DNA of 32,120 nt from an uncultured Clostridia bacterium (GTDB taxonomy: Bacteria; Bacillota; Clostridia; Oscillospirales; QAMX01): contig CALWBW010000027.1 of NCBI GenBank assembly GCA_944376195.1, positions 1 to 32,120 of the forward strand, in the 5' to 3' direction. The notes under the pieces are model-generated. The model was not told the DNA's origin. It did no database searches and saw nothing but the letters and a program-made list of their open reading frames with translations. Made by a program: the position numbers and the translations under genes. Shown here piece by piece: positions 15,338-22,112 of the stretch. Every line of letters begins with the position of its first letter. The stretch's first letter is position 1.

Positions 15338-17088
15338 GCCTGTTCACCCTGGAGATATTTCTGCTTCAAAGGCAAAAATACCGTCATGTTCGTACCGGCT
15401 CCCAGTTTGGACTCTGCGCGAATGGTACCGTTATGATAACGGACAATCTCCTGCGCAATGGCAAGACCCAATCCGGTACCGCCGCGCTCTCGGGATCGCG
15501 CTTTGTCCACTCGGTAGAATCGCTCAAAAAGCCGGGGGAGATCTTCCCGAGGAATCCCAATTCCGTTATCTGTAACGCTGATTTCCACGCCGTCTTTTAC
15601 ATTGCGCGCAGCCATGACAATATTACCGCCGTCGGGGGTATATTTCACCGCGTTTGCGACAATGTTGACGACAACCTGTTCGATCCGATCCCGGTCGCCT
15701 TCTATTTTTGGCAATGGGTCATCCAATTCCAGAGTCAATTCGTGCCGGTGATTTTTTGCCTCAAAGAGCATGGCGTCATAAACGCTGCCCATCAGTTTAT
15801 CGAGTGGGAACGTCGTAAATTTCATGTCAAGGCGGCCGCTGTCCAAACGGGAAAGCGTGAGAAGATCCTTTACGATTCTTGCCATGCGGTCAGCTTCGTT
15901 GTTAATCACTGTTAAAAATTTACTGCGCAAATCTTCCGGCAAATCGTCCGTTTCCAGCAACGTTTCCGTATAACTTTTGATGCTGGTCAGTGGGGTGCGG
16001 AGTTCATGCGACACATTGGCGACAAATTCCCGCCGCGTCAGTTCCAGTCTGTGCTGTTCCGTAACGTCATGAATCACGGCCATCACGCCCTGCGGCTCGT
16101 CCGGCGTATTCAATGCTGCCAGAAATACCTGGTAGGTGCGGTCTTCAACCGTATAATCTACCACAACCGTGTCGCTTCCAGACGGCTTTTTAACATCGTG
16201 AAATACTTCTTCAAACGTCAGATCGGGGGAGAACGTCATACCCAGCATTTTTTCCGCAGCAGGGTTCATATGCAGAATGTGATTCGAAGCGTCAAAGGCG
16301 GCAACGCCGTCGGTCATATGGAGAAACAACGTATTGAGTTTATTTCGTTCAGCCGCCATATCCTGCATGGCGTCATGGAGAGAACGGGCCATATTGTTAA
16401 AAGTCTGGGTCAAAACGCCGATTTCGTCGTCGGAGTGCACTTCAATTTGGCTGTCAAATTCTCCGGAAGCCAGACGCAGGGCGCCCTTTGTAATATTCTC
16501 AATCGGAATCGTCATGGTTTTGGAGAGCAGGAAACTCAACAATACAGAAAAGAGCAAACCAAAAAGAACCACCTGGACGGTGATGGAAAAGAGCATCCAG
16601 GTGAGCTCCGATAAATCACTTTTATTATCTTTAATGTAAAGAATATAGGATCCAGCTTCCCCGGAAATTGGAATCGCAATATCCATGTAGTCGTTTGTCG
16701 AGGAAAGGCTGCTGCCAATCTGTCCGTTCAGTGCATGGATAATGTTCGGTGTAATTTCCAGATTGATCCCTAACTGATCGTTGGATCCTGTAAGATATTC
16801 TCCGCTATTGTCGGAAAGAATATAAAAGTCACGATTGGTGTCAATCCCAAGCGGTCCGGAGTAGGCCGCAATCATTTCCCGGAGAAGGTCCGGTGCGTTT
16901 TCCTCTGCGCACGCACTGGAGAGTTCTGACAGGAAACGCTGCGTAAAAACCTCCTCCATTTGGGAACTGAAATCGTCTAAAAAATAGGACGACACGCGAT
17001 TTAACAACAGCGTGCCGACGACAATCATGACCGAAAGAATCAAAAGGACCAGGATCAGCACCAATTTCATGTGCAGGGAACGAAACAT
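15334..17088 (-). CDS. walK: WalK (YycG/VicK) sensor histidine kinase
   Basis: A 584-residue membrane sensor kinase governing cell-wall metabolism genes through WalR. Order of parts: TM1 (about 8-29), extracytoplasmic sensor (30-162), TM2 (about 163-188), HAMP (about 190-243), PAS (about 252-350, 'LFLHMTDGVAAFDASNHIL'), dimerisation/phosphoacceptor domain with His361 in 'SHELRTPLTSIKSYTETL', and the catalytic domain with N box 'NIVANAVKYT', G1 'DNGIGIP', F 'LFERFYRV' and G2 'GGTGLGLAI'. This TM-HAMP-PAS-HisKA order is that of WalK. It starts 90 bp after walR, longer than usual, with GGTGAT as ribosome site, and overlaps yycH by 4 bp. Confidence 0.95.
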   Translation of the reverse strand: MFRSLHMKLVLILVLLILSVMIVVGTLLLNRVSSYFLDDFSSQMEEVFTQRFLSELSSACAEENAPDLLREMIAAYSGPLGIDTNRDFYILSDNSGEYLTGSNDQLGINLEITPNIIHALNGQIGSSLSSTNDYMDIAIPISGEAGSYILYIKDNKSDLSELTWMLFSITVQVVLFGLLFSVLLSFLLSKTMTIPIENITKGALRLASGEFDSQIEVHSDDEIGVLTQTFNNMARSLHDAMQDMAAERNKLNTLFLHMTDGVAAFDASNHILHMNPAAEKMLGMTFSPDLTFEEVFHDVKKPSGSDTVVVDYTVEDRTYQVFLAALNTPDEPQGVMAVIHDVTEQHRLELTRREFVANVSHELRTPLTSIKSYTETLLETDDLPEDLRSKFLTVINNEADRMARIVKDLLTLSRLDSGRLDMKFTTFPLDKLMGSVYDAMLFEAKNHRHELTLELDDPLPKIEGDRDRIEQVVVNIVANAVKYTPDGGNIVMAARNVKDGVEISVTDNGIGIPREDLPRLFERFYRVDKARSRERGGTGLGLAIAQEIVRYHNGTIRAESKLGAGTNMTVFLPLKQKYLQGEQA

Positions 17089-17178
17089 ATCATCACCGTT
17101 TCGGAAAACTTGCCCGAATGCGGCACGGCGGTACGAGCGCCCGCGCCGATTGGCTTTTTAATTTCAAAAAACCGGACC

Positions 17179-17883
17179 TCAGTTTTCTGTAGAAAACAGA
17201 TAGCCCACGCCTCTGCGTGTTATAATGTATTTGGGATTTGACGGATCTTTTTCTATCTTATCGCGGACTCTGCAAATTGCCACATCCACAGCGCGGAGAT
17301 CACCGTAATATTCGTATCCCCAGACCTTTTCCATCAATTCTTCACGCGGAATTACGCGGTTTGCATTGGCGGTCATGTAGCGCAGAATTTCATATTCGCG
17401 CGCCGTCAAATCAAGAATTTTGCCTCGGCAGCGGATTTCGTGCGCATCATAAAAGACCTCAATTTCTCCGCAGACCAGATCGGCGTTTGATGCTGTCTGA
17501 GCCGGCTTACGCGGCTCGTTTGTCGCGGTGCGGCGTAGGTTGGCATGAATGCGCGCCATCAATTCCCGCATGGAAAAGGGTTTTGTGATATAATCGTCCG
17601 CACCGATTTCAAGGCCGAGTACTTTGTCGGTCTCTTCTTCACGGGCTGTCAGCATGATAATCGGGACGTTGCTCTTTTCCCGGACACGGCGGCAAATTTC
17701 AAAACCATCCATTCCAGGTAACATTACATCCAAAAGAATTAGATCTACACCGCTGTCTTGCGCGTGCCGGAAGCCTTCCAGGCCGTCGTATGCGGTGAGC
17801 ACTTCATAGCCTTCGCGCATCAAATTGAACGCCACGATGTCGGCGATTGCCTTTTCATCCTCTACCACAAGGATTTTTGCCAT
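17179..17883 (-). CDS. walR: WalR (YycF/VicR) OmpR-family response regulator
   Basis: A 234-residue DNA-binding response regulator. Receiver domain (1-120) has the acidic pocket 'VVEDE' (6-10), phospho-acceptor Asp52 in 'LLDVMLPGMDG', Thr/Ala 'MLTAREEE' and Lys in 'YITKPFS'. The winged-helix output domain (about 130-232) has 'LDLTAREYEILRYM', 'VIPREELMEKVWG', 'RAVDVAICRVRDKIE' and the wing 'IITRRGVGYLF', close to YycF. ATG with CGGAGGTG upstream. It is the second gene of the operon, 28 bp after the Nudix gene. In relatives WalR is essential and controls autolysins. Confidence 0.96.
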   Translation of the reverse strand: MAKILVVEDEKAIADIVAFNLMREGYEVLTAYDGLEGFRHAQDSGVDLILLDVMLPGMDGFEICRRVREKSNVPIIMLTAREEETDKVLGLEIGADDYITKPFSMRELMARIHANLRRTATNEPRKPAQTASNADLVCGEIEVFYDAHEIRCRGKILDLTAREYEILRYMTANANRVIPREELMEKVWGYEYYGDLRAVDVAICRVRDKIEKDPSNPKYIITRRGVGYLFSTEN

Positions 17884-17910
17884 GTTTGCACCTCCGAAAC
17901 CCGGAAAAAG

Positions 17911-18450
17911 TTAAATTTTATCTTTGATCAGGAACAGTGCGATGAGGGTTTTTCCATCACGGATTTCCCCACGCAGCGCCATATCTTCCAACTGCTTTAG
18001 CGGGATGCGCTCTACGCGGAGATATTCGTCCTCGTCCAAGTCCATTTCTCCCTGCGTGAGACCGCGGGCCAAATAAAGGTGGATCCGCTCTGTGAGCATA
18101 CCGACCGAGGGATAAATTACCCCCAAATAGTCCATGGTTTTGGCTGTCAGTCCGGTTTCCTCCCGAAGCTCCCGAATGGCGGCTTCCCGCTGCGCATTTT
18201 CTTCGCCCTCTTCCAGTTTTCCGGCTGGAATCTCCAGAAGTTCCTCTCCAAATGCATACCGGAATTGCCGGACCAGATAAATGCATCCTTCATCGTCTAC
18301 TGCGGCGACAGCCACAGCTCCTTTATGTTCGACAATTTCCCGGGTGGCCTCTTTCCCGTTGGGAAATACAACTCGGTCGCGTCGAACGTTTATAATTTTC
18401 CCGCGATAAACATATTGTTTTTCAACGGCTGTCTCATGTGGTATCATCAT
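17911..18450 (-). CDS. Nudix hydrolase, ADP-ribose pyrophosphatase type
   Basis: A 179-residue cytosolic protein. 'VRQFRYAFGEELLEIPAGKLE' region (60-80) and the Nudix-like segment from Gly77 to Gly100 ('GKLEEGEE...RELREETG') mark the ADP-ribose pyrophosphatase group (NudF-like), which cleave ADP-ribose to AMP and ribose-5-phosphate using Mg2+. The spacing between Glu83 and the REL motif is 9 residues instead of the canonical 7, while REL.EE.G is intact. ATG with AAAGGATG upstream. First gene of the walRK transcript; the association may be incidental. Confidence 0.85.
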   Translation of the reverse strand: MMIPHETAVEKQYVYRGKIINVRRDRVVFPNGKEATREIVEHKGAVAVAAVDDEGCIYLVRQFRYAFGEELLEIPAGKLEEGEENAQREAAIRELREETGLTAKTMDYLGVIYPSVGMLTERIHLYLARGLTQGEMDLDEDEYLRVERIPLKQLEDMALRGEIRDGKTLIALFLIKDKI

Positions 18451-18512
18451 ATTTCATCCTTTCACGGCTTTTTTATTCAAAAAACCGCCATAAAATGTAC
18501 CTAGTTAGCTTT

Positions 18513-18541
18513 ATTCTAACACAGGTTTCCCATTTTTTCAA
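18513..18541 (-). promoter_or_regulatory. Promoter of the Nudix-walRK-yycHI-ABC-F operon
   Basis: Minus strand: TTGAAA (18541-18536), 17-nt spacer, TAGAAT (18518-18513) with an upstream TG (TGTTAGAAT), i.e. an extended -10. It lies 63 bp before the Nudix start codon; no other convincing promoter appears before walR. Confidence 0.75.
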
Positions 18542-18610
18542 CACAAAATTCCCGGCCCTTTTTTCCCTTTTTGTGCGGACCAGAGGAACTCCCGTCCTTT
18601 TTTCAAAGTT

Positions 18611-18638
18611 TTGATTGCAGGGTTGAAAAAGGTATGAT
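18611..18638 (+). promoter_or_regulatory. Promoter of the small membrane protein gene
   Basis: TTGATT (18611-18616), 16-nt spacer, TATGAT (18633-18638), about 100 bp before the ATG at 18737. The 285-bp gap 18451-18736 holds this and the opposing operon promoter, plus A/T- and C-rich tracts with nothing else recognised. Confidence 0.5.
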
Positions 18639-18736
18639 ACCATGAGAATATGAAAAAACGACCAAAAACGTAAATTGCGTGACTGTCTGGCGCAAATATG
18701 TATGGGCAGGTTGTGACTTTTTGGGAGGATGCGGAA

Positions 18737-19078
18737 ATGTTTGATGTTTGGGTTGGAGACGTCAATCTGACGTGGCTGGTTTTGGCGGGCTCTATGGTAC
18801 TTGTGTTTCCTTTTCAACTTTTGCTTTGTTTCCGGGTAAAATCGCGTCTTTTGCGATTGGCACCGCTCTTTTTTTCTCTTCTGCTCACAGGATGTGCTTT
18901 GGCCTTGTCTGTTTGGAAGGCGAATTTTGGAGGTGGTTACGCAAATTTTGAGGGGGTTGGTTATTTAATCCTTTTCCTATATGGAGCATATTTGTTATTC
19001 TGGTGTGCTGCCGGTTGGGGAATCTGGAAATTGATCGTATATTGCAAAAACCGCCGGCGGCGGTTTGAAAAACATTGA
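18737..19078 (+). CDS. Small membrane protein, no family recognised
   Basis: A 113-residue hydrophobic protein with three probable membrane helices (about 10-30, 38-58, 75-100) and a basic tail (CKNRRRRFEKH), so the C-terminus is probably cytoplasmic by the positive-inside rule. The ATG at 18737 has GGGAGG 8 nt upstream; an earlier ATG at 18698 lacks such a site. It stands alone between two opposing operons and ends at a shared terminator. I do not recognise the family; nothing in its surroundings indicates function. Confidence 0.65.
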   Translation: MFDVWVGDVNLTWLVLAGSMVLVFPFQLLLCFRVKSRLLRLAPLFFSLLLTGCALALSVWKANFGGGYANFEGVGYLILFLYGAYLLFWCAAGWGIWKLIVYCKNRRRRFEKH

Positions 19079-19084
19079 CTGCGC

Positions 19085-19122
19085 AAAAAGCACCTGAAGG
19101 CGTGAGCCCTCAGGTGCTTTTT
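19085..19122. terminator. Bidirectional terminator between small membrane gene and ilvE
   Basis: AAAAAGCACCTGA (19085-19097) pairs with TCAGGTGCTTTTT (19110-19122), with a short inner extension. The plus strand ends in six T and the minus strand in five T, so it serves both convergent genes. Confidence 0.92.
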
Positions 19123-19135
19123 TATAAAGTGTTGT

Positions 19136-20197
19136 TTAAAGCGGCATAACCCAGCCAAACGGATCTGGACGGGTTCCCCACTGAATTCCGGTCAGCTCAT
19201 CGTAAATTTTTTGCGTCAACTCACCGATTTGGAAGTTGTTAATCACATATTTTTCATCCTTGTAGCCTAACACGCCAACCGGAGATACAACGGCTGCCGT
19301 ACCGGTACCGAATACTTCTTCCAGCTTACCGTTGTGAGCAGCATCCCGAATTTCGTCAATCGAGAGACGGCGCTCGGAAACCGGAACACCCCAATATTTC
19401 AAAAGCTCCACAGTAGATTTGCGCGTAATGCCCGGCAATACGCTTCCCGTCAGGGCGGGCGTAATGACTTCACCATTAATCTTAAAGAAGATGTTCATGG
19501 CGCCGACTTCTTCCACATATTTCTGTTCTACGCTATCGAGCCACAACACCTGCGAGTAGCCCTTTGCCTGTGCGTCCATCTGAGCTTTCAGTGACTGCGC
19601 ATAGTTGGCAGCCGCCTTTGTTGCGCCGGTACCGCCCTTCGAAGCACGGGTATATTTGTCCTCGACATAAATCTTTACCGGTGCAAGCCCCTCTGCGTAA
19701 TAGGCGCCGACAGGGGAGAGAATGATCACAAACTGATAGGTTGCGCTGGGATGCACGCCGACATGCGGCTCGGTCGCAAAGACGAAGGGCCGGATGTAAA
19801 GGGAAGTCTCCGGCTTCCGCGGCACCCAATCGGCATCTACGCGGACAAGCTCCCGCACAGCCTGCAACATATCGTCTTCGTTAATCAGCGGAATGCACAG
19901 ACGGTCATTGGAAGAATTCAAACGGCGGCAGTTTTCCATCGGACGGAACAGAGAGATGGAACCATCGGCATGACGGTATGCCTTCATACCCTCAAATGCC
20001 TCCTGCGCATAATGGATACACATGGCCGCAGGATCCAGGACAATCGGCGCGTACGGAACGATTCGTGCGTCATGCCAGCCGTTCTCCTTATCATAGTCCA
20101 TAATGAACATGTGATCGGTGTAATACTTGCCAAAACCAAGGCTGTTTTCATCGGGACGGGGCTTTGGATTTTTGGTCAATGTCACGGAAATTTTCAT
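19136..20197 (-). CDS. ilvE: Branched-chain amino acid aminotransferase
   Basis: A 353-residue fold-type IV PLP enzyme that interconverts branched-chain amino acids and their 2-oxo acids using 2-oxoglutarate/glutamate. Landmarks: 'HYAQEAFEGMKAYR' (62-75), 'NSSNDRLCIP' (95-104), the PLP-lysine region 'KGGTGATKAAANYAQSL' (Lys194), 'EEVGAMNIFFKINGEVITP' and 'GSVLPGITRKS'. The pattern is that of BCAT group II (eukaryotic/YwaA-like) rather than E. coli IlvE. ATG at 20197 was preferred to the one 33 bp upstream because it fits family length and has AGAAGG before it. It follows the PRPP synthetase by 29 bp and probably shares its promoter. Confidence 0.95.
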   Translation of the reverse strand: MKISVTLTKNPKPRPDENSLGFGKYYTDHMFIMDYDKENGWHDARIVPYAPIVLDPAAMCIHYAQEAFEGMKAYRHADGSISLFRPMENCRRLNSSNDRLCIPLINEDDMLQAVRELVRVDADWVPRKPETSLYIRPFVFATEPHVGVHPSATYQFVIILSPVGAYYAEGLAPVKIYVEDKYTRASKGGTGATKAAANYAQSLKAQMDAQAKGYSQVLWLDSVEQKYVEEVGAMNIFFKINGEVITPALTGSVLPGITRKSTVELLKYWGVPVSERRLSIDEIRDAAHNGKLEEVFGTGTAAVVSPVGVLGYKDEKYVINNFQIGELTQKIYDELTGIQWGTRPDPFGWVMPL

Positions 20198-20226
20198 GGG
20201 TTTGGACCTTCTTTCTAAATTGTGTT

Positions 20227-21411
20227 TCAATCCTGATTTTTCTGGATTTCTTTCTCATGACGTTCCAGAAGTTGATGGATTCTCTGAGACGGCGAAAGAA
20301 GTCCGGAAATTGACATATCATGGTTTAAAATGTTGATAATATGTGCGATATACTTTGACATACTGACTTCCGTGTACCAGGGACGGGCCAAAAGTTCCGG
20401 CTCGCGATAAATCAAGTTGGTTGTAAAGACGCGATCAAAAAGTCCCTCTTCATAGGCACGGTCAAACTTTTCGTACCCGTCACAGAAAAGCCCGAAGGTA
20501 GAACAGATGAAGATGCGGCGCGCTTTGCGTTCTTTTAACTGTTGGATGACTTCAAATGTGGATTCGCCGGAAGAAATCATATCGTCTACCACAATTACGT
20601 CTTTGCCTTCCACATTATTGCCCAGGAAGACATGTGCGACGATAGGGTTTTTCCCCTCCACAACACGGCTGTAATCGCGGCGCTTATAGAACATACCGAG
20701 ATCTAAGCCGAGAACAGACGTATAATAAATGCAACGGTTCATTGCGCCTTCGTCCGGGGAAATCACCATCATGTGGTCGCTGTCGATGCGAATGTCTGGC
20801 ACCGTATTGACAAGTGCCTTGATCATCTGATAAGTCGGTTGAATATTTTCAAAACCGGACAGCGGGATGGCATTTGCAACCCGGGGATCATGCGCGTCAA
20901 ACGTAATAATATTCTCCACACCCAGACGTTCCAGCTCCTGCAGGGCAATGGCGCAGTCCAGCGACTCCCGCATGGCACGCTTGTGCTGGCGCCCTTCATA
21001 AAGCATGGTCATGATGACCGTAATCCGGCGGGCTTTTCCACCGATTGCGCCGATGATGCGCTTTAAGTCCTGGAAATGGTCATCCGGAGACATCCGAACA
21101 GGTTCGCCGTAAAAATTATACTTCAAACCATGATTGAAAAGATCGGCAATGATAAATACGTCGTATCCGCGAACGGATTCATCAATCATCGCTTTGCCTT
21201 CTCCAGTTCCAAAACGCGGGCAATTGACAGCAACCTGAAACGTGTCCCGCATGTATCCGCCGGAAAGCGACTGCGGAATGGAATGGAGATCCCGGCGCCA
21301 ATTTGTGATATAGTAGTCTACCTGAGCAGCCAACTCTTCGCTCCCAGGCATCGCAATGACGCCAAGCGCGCCAACTGGCATCGTGTACAGATCTTCATAG
21401 GCTTCAGCCAT
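20227..21411 (-). CDS. Ribose-phosphate pyrophosphokinase, divergent long form
   Basis: A 394-residue PRPP synthetase-like protein, about 75 residues longer than classical Prs (about 315). Landmarks align with Prs: 'GEGKAMIDESVRGYDVFII' (70-88), 'SPDEGAMNRC' (218-227), catalytic flexible-loop lysine/arginines 'YKRRDYSR' (242-249), and the PRPP-binding loop 'VVDDMISSGES' (274-284). The loop differs from the usual VDDMIDTAGT, and the ATP-region motif 'FDAHDPRVAN' (171-180) replaces DLHAxQIQGF. Similar long forms occur in Clostridia. It makes PRPP from ribose-5-phosphate and ATP for purine, pyrimidine, NAD and histidine synthesis. ATG at 21411 has TTTGGAGG upstream; the 67-residue longer frame crosses the promoter. 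Confidence 0.88.
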   Translation of the reverse strand: MAEAYEDLYTMPVGALGVIAMPGSEELAAQVDYYITNWRRDLHSIPQSLSGGYMRDTFQVAVNCPRFGTGEGKAMIDESVRGYDVFIIADLFNHGLKYNFYGEPVRMSPDDHFQDLKRIIGAIGGKARRITVIMTMLYEGRQHKRAMRESLDCAIALQELERLGVENIITFDAHDPRVANAIPLSGFENIQPTYQMIKALVNTVPDIRIDSDHMMVISPDEGAMNRCIYYTSVLGLDLGMFYKRRDYSRVVEGKNPIVAHVFLGNNVEGKDVIVVDDMISSGESTFEVIQQLKERKARRIFICSTFGLFCDGYEKFDRAYEEGLFDRVFTTNLIYREPELLARPWYTEVSMSKYIAHIINILNHDMSISGLLSPSQRIHQLLERHEKEIQKNQD

Positions 21412-21495
21412 TTCAAACCTCCAAATAGTTCCGGCTTGTCTTACCGGACATTTTAAACTCTGCTTCTGGCGACTTGATTCTGATTTTCTGTTCCT

Positions 21496-21524
21496 ATCAT
21501 ACCACAAAGCCCCCCTGCTTTCAA
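21496..21524 (-). promoter_or_regulatory. Promoter of the PRPP synthetase-ilvE operon
   Basis: Minus strand: TTGAAA (21524-21519), 17-nt spacer, TATGAT (21501-21496), leaving an untranslated leader of about 75-80 nt before the start at 21411. Confidence 0.75.
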
Positions 21525-21702
21525 TAAGCGCGCTATGCGAAATATCGCGAGAAATACCTGGATACAATGCCCTCCTTTTTTGTGGATTATGATGAATTCT
21601 AGTAAAAGTCATTTGGTTTCCGCCTCAAAAAATAGGATTTTTGCCAAAATTTCAGCGTGGGGGATGGATGGAAACTGCTTCCTACGCCAAAACATTTGGC
21701 TC
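21525..21702. other. Divergent intergenic region between PRPP synthetase and padR promoters
   Basis: The gap from 21412 to 21779 holds two divergent promoters and the padR operator. The 178 bp in the middle contain no gene-like frame with a ribosome site, and no terminator or RNA structure that I could recognise. Confidence 0.5.
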
Positions 21703-21731
21703 TTGACAAGAAAAACGTATTCCTTTATAAT
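21703..21731 (+). promoter_or_regulatory. Consensus promoter of padR
   Basis: TTGACA (21703-21708), 17-nt spacer, TATAAT (21726-21731): both boxes match the sigma-A consensus exactly, so the gene needs repression to be regulated. Confidence 0.92.
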
Positions 21732-21760
21732 ATCGTTACATGATATCAAATAACGATATT
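21729..21760. promoter_or_regulatory. Probable PadR operator, perfect inverted repeat over the -10 box
   Basis: AATATCGTTA (21729-21738) and TAACGATATT (21751-21760) are exact inverted copies, with a central palindrome TGATATCA (21741-21748). Also readable as ATATCG-N-TGATAT half-sites typical of PadR-family targets. It overlaps the -10 box and transcription start and lies just upstream of the ribosome site, fitting autorepression. Confidence 0.8.
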
Positions 21761-21779
21761 AAAAGAGGAGCATCAATAC

Positions 21780-22112
21780 ATGCCAAAAAAAGCAATGGAG
21801 ACGTTGACAGAATCCATGTTTTATGTCCTGATGGCATTTCAAAGGGGCCCGATGTGCGGGACTGATGTTGCAGAGTATGTGGAAAAAAGAACCAGAGGAC
21901 GGCTGCGCATGGGTCCTGCGACCCTTTACACCATTTTGGGGAAATTTGAGAAGGAACAGTATATTCGGGAGATTGAAGTGGATGGACGCCGGAGGACATA
22001 TTTAATTACGGAAAAAGGCGCGGGGGCCTACCACAGTGAATTACAGCGGTTGCAATTTTGCGTAGCGGACGCGCTTGCGGAACAAAAGCGGGAGGTGCTT
22101 GAACATGAATGA
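21780..22112 (+). CDS. PadR family transcriptional regulator
   Basis: A 110-residue winged-helix repressor of the short PadR subfamily. 'MFYVLMAFQRGPMCGTDVAEYV' (13-34) is the opening helix region, 'GRLRMGPATLYTILGKFEKEQYI' (40-62) the recognition helix, and 'RRRTYLITEKGAGAYHSEL' (70-88) the wing and start of the dimerisation helix. ATG with GAGGAG at 21764-21769. The DUF2812 gene begins inside it (8-bp overlap), a common arrangement in which the regulator controls a membrane protein made from the same transcript. The palindrome at its promoter suggests autoregulation; the inducer is unknown. Confidence 0.93.
   Translation: MPKKAMETLTESMFYVLMAFQRGPMCGTDVAEYVEKRTRGRLRMGPATLYTILGKFEKEQYIREIEVDGRRRTYLITEKGAGAYHSELQRLQFCVADALAEQKREVLEHE

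Noticed and set aside
16006..16614. 202-codon open frame opposite walK
   Set aside because: Antisense to walK (HAMP/PAS/HisKA coding), with no start signal or recognisable domain.
21412..21612. 67-residue N-terminal extension of the PRPP synthetase
   Set aside because: It crosses the promoter at 21496-21524, and GGAGG precedes the ATG at 21411.
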